From Saprospirales bacterium (GTDB taxonomy: Bacteria; Bacteroidota; Bacteroidia; Chitinophagales; JADIYW01): a DNA stretch of 64,000 nucleotides. Within the stretch, counting starts at the first letter, position 1; each line of letters opens with the position of its first letter. The DNA lies in the NCBI GenBank assembly GCA_016711605.1, contig JADJSS010000009.1, positions 62,001-126,000 on the forward strand. Reading direction: 5' to 3'. The notes under the pieces were generated by a model. The model was given only the letters and a program-made list of their open reading frames with translations. It was not told the origin of the DNA and searched no databases. Both the position numbers and the translations under genes were made by a program. This document shows positions 53,278 through 63,282 of this stretch, piece after piece.

Positions 53278-54405
53278 ATGCGAATCGCCATTAATACTCG
53301 GTTTTTGTTGAGTGGAAAACTCGAAGGAATTGGTATGTATACACAAGAAATTTTTAAACGTGTGGTGCAGCAAATGCCTGAACATGAATTTTATTTTTTG
53401 TTTGACAGACCATTTTCTGATGAATTTATTTTTGCAAAAAATGTAATACCTTTAGTTGTTTCGCCACCAGCACGGCATCCTTTTTTGTGGTATTGGTGGT
53501 TTGAAAAATCTATTCCAAAAATTCTAAAAAAACACAAAATTGATTTATTTATTTCGCCAGATGGTTATTGTTCATTAAACACAACTATTCCACAAATCTT
53601 AACGATTCATGATTTAGGATTCGAACATTTTCCTATGCATGTTCCTTTTTTAGTTAGAAACTATTATCAGTATTTCACACCAAAATATTGCGAAAAATCA
53701 GCTAAAATCTTAGCAGTTTCTCAATTTACAAAAAACGATATCGTAGAAAAATATGGAATTGCTGCATCAAAAATTGATGTAGTTTACAATGGATTTATGA
53801 ATAGTAAGCAACCAATAGTAAGCAGTATGCAGACAGAAATACATGCTGCATTCAGCTTGCTTAATACTAAATATTTCATCTTCATCGGTGCTGTGCATCC
53901 ACGCAAAAATGTGTTGAATCTTTTAAAAGCATTTGAAGTTTTTAAATCAAAAAATAATACTACACATCAATTAATTATTATTGGTAGAAATGCCTGGATG
54001 AATGCCGAATTGAAAAATTATTTGACAGAAATGCAATTTAAAAAAGATGTGATTTGGCTGGAAAATTGCGAACGAAATAAGCTGTTGGAAATACTTCAAA
54101 ATGCAATTGCGTTTGTGTATCCAAGTTTGTTTGAAGGATTTGGAATTCCAATTATTGAAGCAATGAGTGTTGGTGTTCCTGTGATTACTTCTAACACATC
54201 AGCAATGACAGAAATAGCAGGAAATGCTGCACTTTTGGTCAATCCAACAAACACAAATGAAATTGCCGATGCAATGCAATTAATTATTACTGACGAAGTT
54301 TTAAGAATTGGTTTAATTGAGAAAGGAAGAGCAAATGCAGTACGTTTTTCATGGCAACAATCAGCAGAAAAAGTAATGGAAATTATTCAGCAATTTAAAC
54401 TATGA
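53278..54405 (+). CDS. Glycosyltransferase family 4
   Basis: 375 residues from the ATG at 53278 (MRIAINTRFLLSGKLEGIG); an upstream in-frame GTG gives a poor N-terminus. The two-domain GT-B fold shows the N-terminal Gly loop and the C-terminal E-x7-E (SLFEGFGIPIIEAMS). It transfers an activated sugar, probably to a lipid-linked or surface glycan; substrate unknown. Confidence 0.92.
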   Translation: MRIAINTRFLLSGKLEGIGMYTQEIFKRVVQQMPEHEFYFLFDRPFSDEFIFAKNVIPLVVSPPARHPFLWYWWFEKSIPKILKKHKIDLFISPDGYCSLNTTIPQILTIHDLGFEHFPMHVPFLVRNYYQYFTPKYCEKSAKILAVSQFTKNDIVEKYGIAASKIDVVYNGFMNSKQPIVSSMQTEIHAAFSLLNTKYFIFIGAVHPRKNVLNLLKAFEVFKSKNNTTHQLIIIGRNAWMNAELKNYLTEMQFKKDVIWLENCERNKLLEILQNAIAFVYPSLFEGFGIPIIEAMSVGVPVITSNTSAMTEIAGNAALLVNPTNTNEIADAMQLIITDEVLRIGLIEKGRANAVRFSWQQSAEKVMEIIQQFKL

Positions 54406-54441
54406 AAGTTTTATAAACCTTCAAGATTTAAATATACTGTT

Positions 54442-55443
54442 TTATTTTTTCTCCATTAGTTTTGCAACATCCGTTCTAACTTTTTCGTATTGCTCCGTTT
54501 CCAAAGATGACATCAATTGTGCATCTAAGTCTTTCATTAATTGAATAGATTGTACTTTTGCTTCTGCTGGGTTTGACTTTGCAGTTGCGTTAATTATATC
54601 ACCTCTTAATTTTGCTTGCACCATTACGATAATAACAGCCATGGTTTGTGCATCGTTTAACTGGTAAGTTTTACGAACTTTTGTGATATTTTTACCAGAT
54701 AATATATTTTCTTGCATAGCCATTGCTAATACTAAACCATTTAACTGTTCTTGCGAAATAACCTCTTTTAATTTTGGAACAGTAGCCGAATTTAATTTAT
54801 CAGTTTCTTGCTTTAATTTTGCTGCATTATTTTCATTTACTGTTTTAATTACGATTGCTTTTTTATCATAATCTTTTAAAATTGGTAATACTTTTTTTAA
54901 TTGATCAGGCGAAACACTCAAATAACCTTTTAATTGATCGAATAAATCAGCTACGTTAGATTGTGGTTTGATGACATTTGCATTAGTTACATAATCTGGC
55001 ATAATTGGCGTTGGCATTTCGTTTCCTGGTGTTACTACTGGTTGCTCAACTTTTGATGTACTTGTAGCCGTTGTTTCAGCTTTTGGCGTTAGTTTGCCAG
55101 CTTGTATCATCTTGCCTAGTTTAGATTGTTGCTCTGGATTTAAGTAGGTTTTCAATTTTAAAGTTACACCATATAATAAACGTAATAATTCGTCATTTTT
55201 TTTCTTTTCATTGTTGGCATTTGTAACATCATTAGCTTTTGCCTTATTCACAAAATCGACATAATCTACCGTGAATTTTTTAGATTGATCTGCGTTTAGC
55301 TTACATTCTTTATTTACATTGTCAATAATTGATTTGTATTCTGGCGTAAGATTAGCAACAGTTAATGCATTTGTTTGTGCAAATAAAGATTGCATCGATA
55401 AAAATAAAATGGTTACTAAAAAGAAAGAAAGAATTTTACGCAT
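54442..55443 (-). CDS. Exported helical protein of unknown function
   Basis: 333 residues from the ATG at 55443; the TTG at 55461 would sit inside the -7 box. Signal peptide 1-22 (ends LFAQT). Two or three copies of a helical unit follow (about 30-110, 165-250 and 250-330), with a Pro/Thr-rich linker (about 115-150). The repeats share 'LNPEQQSKL / SPDQLKKVL / NDAQTMAV' segments, loosely like the LTxxQ motif of Spy/CpxP chaperones. That likeness is weak. Confidence 0.65.
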   Translation of the reverse strand: MRKILSFFLVTILFLSMQSLFAQTNALTVANLTPEYKSIIDNVNKECKLNADQSKKFTVDYVDFVNKAKANDVTNANNEKKKNDELLRLLYGVTLKLKTYLNPEQQSKLGKMIQAGKLTPKAETTATSTSKVEQPVVTPGNEMPTPIMPDYVTNANVIKPQSNVADLFDQLKGYLSVSPDQLKKVLPILKDYDKKAIVIKTVNENNAAKLKQETDKLNSATVPKLKEVISQEQLNGLVLAMAMQENILSGKNITKVRKTYQLNDAQTMAVIIVMVQAKLRGDIINATAKSNPAEAKVQSIQLMKDLDAQLMSSLETEQYEKVRTDVAKLMEKK

Positions 55444-55458
55444 AAAAAATATTTTGAG

Positions 55459-55466
55459 CAAAGATA
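55459..55466 (-). promoter_or_regulatory. -7 box of the exported helical protein
   Basis: TATCTTTG on the minus strand, 15 bases before the chosen ATG; -33 box not clear. Confidence 0.45.
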
Positions 55467-55507
55467 TTCAATAACCATACCAAAAATGAAAAAAATGCAG
55501 GATTATT

Positions 55508-56434
55508 TTATTGTTTTAGAAACGAAATAACATCTTTTACAGATTTTTCAGGAATTTCTTCTTGTGGTGAGTGACCGCAAGAATCATAAACAATCAATCT
55601 TGAATTTTGGATTTTTGTAAAATTTTCTGCTAAAGAAATATCAATTAAAATATCTTGCTTGCCCCATTGTATAAGTGTCGGTGTTTTTATACCAGCAACA
55701 TCTAAAATTGGCTCTTCATCTACTTGTTGTACTCTTCGTGAGAAACTTTCTCGGTTTCCTTCACGCATTGACATATCATAATAAAGTTCAATTTGTTTAT
55801 TAGTAATTTTTGTATCATCAAAATAAACATCTTTTACTGTTTGATTTACAATAATTTTAGTGTCTATTTTACTCATTAAACTTGCAAACCATTTTATTTT
55901 CACTAGTTTAAAAATGATGGCACCGTTTCCTTTTTCTTTAGAATAAAAACCTGCTGGATCTACTAAAATAAGTTTGGTTACTTTTTCAGGATGTGCTAAT
56001 GCATATTTCCATGCAATTTCACCACCTAAAGAATTTCCAGCCATTGCAAAAGTATCGATACCGATTTGATGTAAAAATCTATCGAAAAAGTCGACATACA
56101 TTTTAGAAGAATAATCGTTGGTTTTGTTTGGACCTGTTAAACCAAAAGCTGGCATATCAATTCTAATTACTTTGTAATTATTTTTTACCAACGAATCAGT
56201 CCAGCCGTCCCAAGTTTGCAGCGATGCGCCAGTGCCATGGATTAAAACTATAGGTTTTCCTTCGCCTTCTACTTTATAATGCACTTGCATACCATCAAAC
56301 TCTAAAAATTTTGAGGATGCATTTGTGTATTTTTTCTTTAAATCCTCAATTGGAAATGATTTTTTTTGCAAGGCAAAAAATGCAATCAACAATAGTACAG
56401 CTATTACTGCTAGTATTTTAAATAGTTTTTTCAT
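55508..56434 (-). CDS. Alpha/beta-fold hydrolase, membrane-anchored
   Basis: 308 residues from the ATG at 56434 (MKKLFKILAVIAV). One N-terminal helix anchors it or acts as an uncleaved signal. Oxyanion HGTGASLQTW, nucleophile Ser in AGNSLGGE, catalytic Asp near WGKQDILID and His in CGHSPQEE are all present. Esterase/lipase-like; substrate unknown. The ATG at 56449 is an alternative five codons upstream. Confidence 0.9.
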   Translation of the reverse strand: MKKLFKILAVIAVLLLIAFFALQKKSFPIEDLKKKYTNASSKFLEFDGMQVHYKVEGEGKPIVLIHGTGASLQTWDGWTDSLVKNNYKVIRIDMPAFGLTGPNKTNDYSSKMYVDFFDRFLHQIGIDTFAMAGNSLGGEIAWKYALAHPEKVTKLILVDPAGFYSKEKGNGAIIFKLVKIKWFASLMSKIDTKIIVNQTVKDVYFDDTKITNKQIELYYDMSMREGNRESFSRRVQQVDEEPILDVAGIKTPTLIQWGKQDILIDISLAENFTKIQNSRLIVYDSCGHSPQEEIPEKSVKDVISFLKQ

Positions 56435-56610
56435 CTTATAAAAATACAAAAAAAGCTCGATGTAGAAACATCAAGCGATTAACATTACATTCGGTCTGAA
56501 TGAAAAAAGAACTTTGTCTAGTTGCAATACAAAGATAAACTATTGCTTACGGTATGTTGTGAAAGTTGCATGTATTGTTGGTGCTGTTTTACAGTACTTT
56601 TTATTAAAAA

Positions 56611-56635
56611 AAATCCTGATAAAAAATCAGGATTT
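56611..56635 (-). terminator. Rho-independent terminator of the PhoD-like gene
   Basis: AAATCCTGAT and ATCAGGATTT form a perfect 10-bp stem with a 5-base loop, followed on the minus strand by a T-run. It lies about 70 bases after the phosphatase stop. Confidence 0.85.
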
Positions 56636-56702
56636 GCAAAGCATTAACAAACTATTTTATGGTTTTTAAAATATGCGTTAAAAGAAAAAAATCGCCAATC
56701 TA

Positions 56703-58589
56703 TTATTCTGCTTTAAAAATTTTTCTTGAAATTAAATCAGTTCCATTGTACAAGTTCAGTACATAATTTCCATTTGGCAAATCGCCTAAGTCAAATTTTT
56801 CAAAATACACACCTTTAGAACGTGTACCTAAGTCTTTATAAAAAATTAATTGTCCAACAGCACTATATATATAAACCGCTAACGAAGCTGTAGTTGTTGT
56901 AGAAAATTGAATGCCTGTATAATTAATAAATGGATTTGGATACACACCAGTTATTTCAATATCTGTTGATTTATTTTTTACAGACAAAATGATATCTTGA
57001 CGAATAAGTAAAGGTGCTTTAATTGGATTTAAACCGTTGTTATTGGTTGGTGTTGTAGATTTTTTTAGAAAGTTAGAATCTTTTTCTGTGTAGTAACTTA
57101 CTTGATACGAATAATTTTTATTTGGTGTTGCAATCGTTTCAATATTGTAAAAATCGCTTTGGCATTTTTGATTGGTAAAGTCGATAATATTAAAACCACG
57201 GTTCACAAAATTATTGTGTTTTACATGTGTGTTGTTTGTTTTCACTAATTGAGCGAATGCGTCTTGTGTAATGTTTCCTAATATTCCTGTTAGAGGAATG
57301 CCTGGTGAAGTAACTGCAGTGGTAACAAACTCAACTCCAACAGAACCTTTATTTGTCCATGGATTGTATGGCACTTTACCAAAAGGCAAATCGTTTGCCC
57401 AAGCTGAATGTATATCACCAGTTAAAACCACAAAATTATTGATAGAATCATCGTTAATAATTTTAAATAATTTTTTTCTTTCAGAAGAATAGCCGTCCCA
57501 TTGATCTGAATTAAATGCAACATTAAAAACTTTAAAAGGCGCGACCATTACTTGATTTGCCATTACTTTCCATTGTGCAGTTGAATTTTTGATTTGATTT
57601 TTTAGCCAATCGAATTGTTCATTTCCAATTAAATAATGTGTCGAATCATCTACACCAGAAATAGAAGCCAATAACGATTGTTCGGTGCGAGCAGTAATTC
57701 TGGTATCTACAAAAATTAAATCCACTAAATTTCCAATATTTATTTTACGGTATAATTTTATAGCTGGAATAGAATCAATATTTCTGATTGGCATCCATTC
57801 GTTGTATGCTTTGAGTGCAGCCATTTTTCTGGATTGCCAAACGCCTTCGGTTGTTGATGTATGATTTTCCGCACCTATTTTATATGCATTATCAGCAAAC
57901 TCGTGATCGTCCCAGATTGTATAGAAAGGAAATTGCTGATGCAAACGCATTAACATAGAATCCAATTTATACATGCTATGTCGAATGCGATAATCTGATA
58001 AATTTAGTATTTCATTTTCAGGGTTTGGTGCACGAACGGTTCCATATTCATCTTTGCCATATTCATAAATATAATCACCTAAATGAATAATAGCATCTAC
58101 ATCATTGCGTTGGTTGATAGCTTGATATACATTAAAATATCCATGCGGAAAACTGGAACAAGACACTACGGCAAACCTTATTTTATTGACATTTCCTGTT
58201 GGTAATGTTTTCGTTCTTCCTCTTAGTGAATGTTGACTATTGTAAGTAAATTCATAAAAATAAAACGTGTTTGGTTGCAAAGCAGTTGCTTCAATTTTTA
58301 TGGTAAAATCTTTATCAGCATTAGTAGACGTAGTGCCAGATTGAACTACATTTGACATGCTTGTATCGGTTGCAATTTTCCAAGAAATGGTTGGATTCGG
58401 TTCATCTGTTGTGATGCGTGTCCAAATAAAAACGCTATTATTCGTTGGGTCTCCAGAAGCAACACCATGATAGAATGGCGCTAATGTCGAATCAACATAC
58501 ATTCTACTTGCATCTAATGGATCAGCTTTTGATTTTAAAAAAGAAAAAATAGATAAAAGAAGAAGGATTTTTGTAAAAGAATAATGCAT
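56703..58589 (-). CDS. PhoD-like alkaline phosphatase/phosphodiesterase with T9SS tail
   Basis: 628 residues. Signal peptide about 1-22. N-terminal PhoD domain (about 38-135: FYHGVASGDPTNNSVFIWTR). Metallophosphatase domain (about 140-500) with VVSCSSF, HLGDYIYEYG, DDHEFADN and LTGDIHSAW, which hold the metal ligands. The last about 80 residues (VYPNPFINYTGIQF through LYNGTDLISRKIF) are a Por-type secretion tail, so it is surface-exposed or secreted. It releases phosphate from esters. It has its own promoter and terminator, next to a TonB receptor pair. Confidence 0.93.
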   Translation of the reverse strand: MHYSFTKILLLLSIFSFLKSKADPLDASRMYVDSTLAPFYHGVASGDPTNNSVFIWTRITTDEPNPTISWKIATDTSMSNVVQSGTTSTNADKDFTIKIEATALQPNTFYFYEFTYNSQHSLRGRTKTLPTGNVNKIRFAVVSCSSFPHGYFNVYQAINQRNDVDAIIHLGDYIYEYGKDEYGTVRAPNPENEILNLSDYRIRHSMYKLDSMLMRLHQQFPFYTIWDDHEFADNAYKIGAENHTSTTEGVWQSRKMAALKAYNEWMPIRNIDSIPAIKLYRKINIGNLVDLIFVDTRITARTEQSLLASISGVDDSTHYLIGNEQFDWLKNQIKNSTAQWKVMANQVMVAPFKVFNVAFNSDQWDGYSSERKKLFKIINDDSINNFVVLTGDIHSAWANDLPFGKVPYNPWTNKGSVGVEFVTTAVTSPGIPLTGILGNITQDAFAQLVKTNNTHVKHNNFVNRGFNIIDFTNQKCQSDFYNIETIATPNKNYSYQVSYYTEKDSNFLKKSTTPTNNNGLNPIKAPLLIRQDIILSVKNKSTDIEITGVYPNPFINYTGIQFSTTTTASLAVYIYSAVGQLIFYKDLGTRSKGVYFEKFDLGDLPNGNYVLNLYNGTDLISRKIFKAE

Positions 58590-58614
58590 ATAGATAACTT
58601 TTTACAAAGCTACT

Positions 58615-58622
58615 GCATACTT
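58615..58622 (-). promoter_or_regulatory. Candidate -7 box of the PhoD-like gene
   Basis: TAGCTTTG on the minus strand, 25 bases before the ATG; no clear -33 box. Confidence 0.3.
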
Positions 58623-58730
58623 CTTTTACCTATCAGCGATTCACACTAAATACAGACGATTTCCATTAAACCAATACAAACAAAACAGATTAAATTCAAT
58701 AAAAATATGCTTCGTTAATTTTAAAATTTA

Positions 58731-58764
58731 CAAAAAAAAGAACCTCGAAGCTAACTTCGAGGTT
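58731..58764 (-). terminator. Rho-independent terminator after the surface lipoprotein gene
   Basis: AACCTCGAAG-ctaa-CTTCGAGGTT, 10-bp stem, followed on the minus strand by a C and a run of T. It closes the TonB receptor/lipoprotein operon and separates it from the PhoD-like gene. Confidence 0.9.
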
Positions 58765-58826
58765 CACACACAGATGAAAACGATTATCCGATTTTTCACA
58801 CACATCGGACAATCGTGTTTTGTGAT

Positions 58827-60254
58827 TTATCTTACATAAACGATAGTTGCAGGATTGTATTCTGCCCAACCATTTGTCCAATTTGTTGTTGCATCAAATG
58901 CACCTTTATAAGCAACAGATGTAAATCCTGTTAAACCTGTAAAGCTTGCACCACTTAACAAAGAAGAAGTTGAAGAAGGCAAGAAATTTGGAGCTGTATT
59001 ATTATATAAAGAAGACAAAGTATAACCAACAGATGTAACATTATTTACTGTACCATTACTTCTAGTTGCGTCTAAGAACCATGTACCAACATTAAAGCCA
59101 GCTTGATCTGATTTGTATGGCACATAAGCAGTCCAATTATCCATTAATGACAATACCGAGTTTTTAATTACTAGTTCGTTACCTTCAGCATACGTTTTAG
59201 TATTTCCACCATCAATTACAACACCTTGAGGAAAACCAGTAAAGAATGAGTTGTATATTTTAATTTTGTTGCTTCTTCTTAAGTGCAAAGCTCTTCTGAA
59301 ATTAGCATCAATAGAAGTTGTAGAATCTTGTTTTGGTCCAAATACGGATACGTTTGAAAATGATGGTGAAGTAAATGGTGTATTAGTAGAACCACCACCA
59401 TCGTTATCTACTTCAAAGCTGTTTGAGCCAGAAACTGGATCTGCTAAATTTGCACTTCTGAATGAAACTGCAAATTGCACTCTGCCTCTGTAACCAAAAT
59501 CACAATCAAAATCATCATCTGTTGTTTTATAAGCAATTAAGTGATCGCAATTAACAGTACCACCAAACCACTCAAATGCATCATCTAAGCCATAAGATGC
59601 TTGTACATAGCTAATAGTTGTTCCACTACCAACAGATCCTAATGTAAGTGAATTAATTTCTTTATCTGTCAAGATTGGATAACCAGCATATTCTAAACGT
59701 ACAAATTTAATTACACCAGAATTATCATTGTCATCAGAACCACCGTGGTGGCCACCATAACTTCCTTCTAGTGTAGCGAAACCACCAGGTTGGTTGTTTG
59801 TTGCTTTTCCGCAAACTACTAAGCCACCCCAATCTCCAGGTGCTTTAGAAGATTCTGCTGATGAAAAAATAATTGGATTAGCAGCTGTTCCTTCAGCATA
59901 AATTTTGCTACCTCTATGAATTACTAAGGTTCCAGGATTAGAACCTGTTGTTCCTTTTTTACCAACAATTACAGTTCCAGCTTCAATAGTTAAAACACTA
60001 GTTGCTTGAGGTGTTGTTCCTGTTTGGATAGAATCTACACCAACATTAACTACACCATTTAAACGATAAACCGTGTCTTTGTCCCATAAAATATTGCCTA
60101 TTAAATTACCAGAAACATCTTTTACTGGTCTATCTGCAGGTGGCACAATAACAACATCTTTTTTGTCATCTTTTTTACAACCAGCTACTAATGTGATTAA
60201 TAAAACTGCTACTGAAAGAACAGTTTGTTTAAATTTGATTTGATTTGTTTTCAT
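58827..60254 (-). CDS. Surface lipoprotein partner of a TonB-dependent receptor
   Basis: 475 residues. Lipobox VAGC (Cys26), then Lys/Asp, then a domain rich in beta strands (ILWDKDTVYRLNG, VLTIEAGTVIVGKKGTTGS, PGDWGGLVVCGKA, YGLDDAFEWFGGTVN). The Gly/Asp/His run at about 165-178 (SYGGHHGGSDDNDN) could bind metal or phosphate. Similar proteins are often found directly after TonB receptors in this phylum. The ligand is unknown; phosphate compounds are suggested by the neighbouring phosphatase. Confidence 0.8.
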   Translation of the reverse strand: MKTNQIKFKQTVLSVAVLLITLVAGCKKDDKKDVVIVPPADRPVKDVSGNLIGNILWDKDTVYRLNGVVNVGVDSIQTGTTPQATSVLTIEAGTVIVGKKGTTGSNPGTLVIHRGSKIYAEGTAANPIIFSSAESSKAPGDWGGLVVCGKATNNQPGGFATLEGSYGGHHGGSDDNDNSGVIKFVRLEYAGYPILTDKEINSLTLGSVGSGTTISYVQASYGLDDAFEWFGGTVNCDHLIAYKTTDDDFDCDFGYRGRVQFAVSFRSANLADPVSGSNSFEVDNDGGGSTNTPFTSPSFSNVSVFGPKQDSTTSIDANFRRALHLRRSNKIKIYNSFFTGFPQGVVIDGGNTKTYAEGNELVIKNSVLSLMDNWTAYVPYKSDQAGFNVGTWFLDATRSNGTVNNVTSVGYTLSSLYNNTAPNFLPSSTSSLLSGASFTGLTGFTSVAYKGAFDATTNWTNGWAEYNPATIVYVR

Positions 60255-60284
60255 AAAATTTGTTTAAAGAATTTAATTTTTTAT

Positions 60285-63071
60285 TTAGAAATTATATTTT
60301 ACACCTAATGAAATAGTTTGACCTGGTTGGTATTTTTGAAAAACCTGATCTGATTTTCTATTCCATTTTTTATCTCTGTTTCCATCTTGTAAAAAAAGAA
60401 CTGGTTGGTTGATTAAGTCATTTGCTGCAAGACTGATTTCAACATTTTTCTTAAATCGATATTGAATGTTAAAGTCTAAAACATGTCTTGACATTTCATA
60501 GATATCTGGATTGTCGTCAGTGCCAACAAATGCTATACGTTTGCCAATAACATTGTATAATAAATTAGCTTGTAATCCTAATTCTTTATCTTCAAAGAAA
60601 ATACCTGCATTTATAGAATATGGTGATTGACCTTGCAATGGACGATTGTCACTTTGTCCAATGTTTTCTTTACCTAAATTTACTTTACTATAGATATATG
60701 ATGCATTTGCCATTAATCCAAGATGTTTGATAAAATAATTTTTAGCATTCACGAATGATTTTTTCACTTCTAATTCTACACCTGCAACATCTGATTGATA
60801 TGCATTTGCAAAAGAGAATGTACTTCCACTTGTTCCAACCACAGCTTTAGATTCAATTGGATTTATAAACTTTTTATAGAAAACTGAAACACTAATAACT
60901 TCACCATTCGAAGGATAGTATTCCCATTTTACATCCACATTATGTACGGATGCATTTTTTAGATTTGGATTTCCTTCTATTGTATAACGTGTGTAAAAAT
61001 CATCGAAAGCGAAAGGTGCAATTTCTCTAAACTCAGGTCGATTCACACTCATTCCGTAAGCTGCACGTACCAGCATTTTTTGTGTAATGTTGTAACTGAT
61101 ATTTACAGAAGGCAAGTAAGCATGTTTAATGTTATTTACTTTAATCAAATCTGTTTGAACACCAGAAGTCAACTGTTGATTAGAATATTCATATCTAAAG
61201 CCAGCTACAATTCGTACTTTATTTTTAATAGCTATTTCTGTGTTAATGTAAGAAGCGCCAATTAAATTATTTGCTTTATATGAATCATAAGATCGTGTTT
61301 GTTCTCCTAATTTAATTCCATCAATTGTATTAATATTTTGCATTAATACATCGATGCCTTGAGTTGCATAAGCATATTTAAATAAATCAAAATCTGAACG
61401 TTTAAATCCTAAAATTCTTGCTTTAAAATCCCGGTTTTTATACTCTACATAAACACCACCATTTATAGATGGAATAATTCCTTTATCAACTGATTTAATA
61501 ATTTTATTTGTTGAATTAAGCGCAACGGTAACGATATTCTCATTCATATTAGAGAAAAATCTACCCAAATTATTTGGATTTACAGACGTTGGCAATACGT
61601 TTATTTCGTAAATATTTGTAGCCGTGTTTAGTGTTGAAGTATATCGTTTAAAATCAGGTTCTTTTCTATATGCTCTGCTATATCCAACTACCCAATCAAT
61701 TGAATTGTTATCTGATTTAATTTGGTGTTTTCCTAAAAACTGACCTGCATAAATTCCTTTATATACATTATAGAATGCATGGTTATCTACAGTTAAATCA
61801 TTGGCTAAATCAGTACCAGTTCTGTGTGTGTATTGAGATAATCCGTTACTATTAAAAATATTTTTAAACTCAATCGTGTTCTTCTTAAATTTGAATGCCC
61901 AATTATGTAAAACACCTAAACGAACATTATTATTATATTGTTCATCTGTGTAATTATATCTTGCATCTTGTTTGTTATTTGCAAAGTCATAAATATTATA
62001 GTCTGCTCTGAATATATTGAATGTCTGTTTTGATATGCTATAATTTAAAGAAGTAATCATACCAATCAACAATTTATCTGTTGATATTCTTCTGCCAAAA
62101 CTAATTCCAATGCGTTGATCAGGAATAGATGCCTGTTTTTTTGCTGTCCAATCATTATTCAATTGTTTACCTGCATCTACTTGTTGTTGCAATGTTAAAG
62201 CATTCACATCTTTTGGAAAATCTGATGGCAAATTGTTTTTTGAGTCGTTTGCTAAATAAAATAGTGGTCCATTTTTTTGATTATAGAATGGTTTAAAAGT
62301 TGTACCAACTCTAAATGTTGTACCATACGATACATCAACAAAATTATTATCTGGAAAACTTTTTGTAAATATCTTTACCATACCACCAGCAAACTCACCA
62401 ACTACATCTGCAGATGGACTTTTCAATACAATTATTCTATCTAACTGTGCCGATGGAATTATATCAAAAGCAAAAGATTTAACATCTGATTCCATAGATG
62501 GTGCCATGGCATTGTGCAACAATACATTATTATATCGTTGATTCAGGCCTCGAATATTTATAAAATTGCTTTGGATTGATACTCCTGGAATTCTTCTCAC
62601 GACTTGTGCTGCATCTCTATCCGCAGTTTTTTGTATTTGTTGAGAAGAAATACCGCTAGAAATCTGATTGGCATTTTTCATTTCCAGCAAAACTGCAGTT
62701 TCTGTATTTGTCTTCTTGAAATCGACAATTTCTACTTCATTTAATTCTTTAGCACCAACTTCCAGACTTACATTTAGCACTGTTGTTGCATCTGCATTTA
62801 CCACTATATTGTTGATCTTTTTATCAGCATAGCCAATGTAAGAAAACACTAAAGTATAGTTTCCTGGAATCAGGTTAGTAATTTCAAATTTTCCATCTAA
62901 ATCAGAAGTTGCGCCTAACAACGAGCTATCAACAGAAACATTTACACCTATTAAAGTTTCTTGCGTGCTTTTGTCAATAATTAATCCTGAGATTTTTCCA
63001 TTCTGTGCAAAACCTGAGGCGCACAGCACAACCAGAACGGTTGCGATAATTGTTTTTGTGATTGTTTTCAT
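60285..63071 (-). CDS. TonB-dependent outer-membrane receptor
   Basis: 928 residues. Signal peptide 1-22. N-terminal carboxypeptidase-regulatory-like domain about 26-110 (KISGLIIDKSTQETLIGVNVS, FSYIGYADKKI). Plug about 130-245 (VRRIPGVSIQSNFINIRGLNQRYNN). 22-strand barrel ending in the terminal Phe (LGVKYNF). It imports a ligand using TonB energy. No SusD homologue is adjacent, so it is not a classical polysaccharide locus. Thirty bases upstream of the lipoprotein gene in one operon. Confidence 0.95.
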   Translation of the reverse strand: MKTITKTIIATVLVVLCASGFAQNGKISGLIIDKSTQETLIGVNVSVDSSLLGATSDLDGKFEITNLIPGNYTLVFSYIGYADKKINNIVVNADATTVLNVSLEVGAKELNEVEIVDFKKTNTETAVLLEMKNANQISSGISSQQIQKTADRDAAQVVRRIPGVSIQSNFINIRGLNQRYNNVLLHNAMAPSMESDVKSFAFDIIPSAQLDRIIVLKSPSADVVGEFAGGMVKIFTKSFPDNNFVDVSYGTTFRVGTTFKPFYNQKNGPLFYLANDSKNNLPSDFPKDVNALTLQQQVDAGKQLNNDWTAKKQASIPDQRIGISFGRRISTDKLLIGMITSLNYSISKQTFNIFRADYNIYDFANNKQDARYNYTDEQYNNNVRLGVLHNWAFKFKKNTIEFKNIFNSNGLSQYTHRTGTDLANDLTVDNHAFYNVYKGIYAGQFLGKHQIKSDNNSIDWVVGYSRAYRKEPDFKRYTSTLNTATNIYEINVLPTSVNPNNLGRFFSNMNENIVTVALNSTNKIIKSVDKGIIPSINGGVYVEYKNRDFKARILGFKRSDFDLFKYAYATQGIDVLMQNINTIDGIKLGEQTRSYDSYKANNLIGASYINTEIAIKNKVRIVAGFRYEYSNQQLTSGVQTDLIKVNNIKHAYLPSVNISYNITQKMLVRAAYGMSVNRPEFREIAPFAFDDFYTRYTIEGNPNLKNASVHNVDVKWEYYPSNGEVISVSVFYKKFINPIESKAVVGTSGSTFSFANAYQSDVAGVELEVKKSFVNAKNYFIKHLGLMANASYIYSKVNLGKENIGQSDNRPLQGQSPYSINAGIFFEDKELGLQANLLYNVIGKRIAFVGTDDNPDIYEMSRHVLDFNIQYRFKKNVEISLAANDLINQPVLFLQDGNRDKKWNRKSDQVFQKYQPGQTISLGVKYNF

Positions 63072-63282
63072 CTGTAAAAAATTTATGTGTGTGTTTGATG
63101 ATGCAAAGTAATATCAAGCATATCACTTGCACATAAATTCGCGGTGAAACTTGCGTGGTTTATATTCAGTTTATGTAGTCAATTATGAAGAGTTGAGAGA
63201 ATAATAAGAGTAATCTGTGTGAACGTTTTGTGAACGAATATTTGATAGCACTAATAAACACTCGATTTTGTATATTCGTAAA

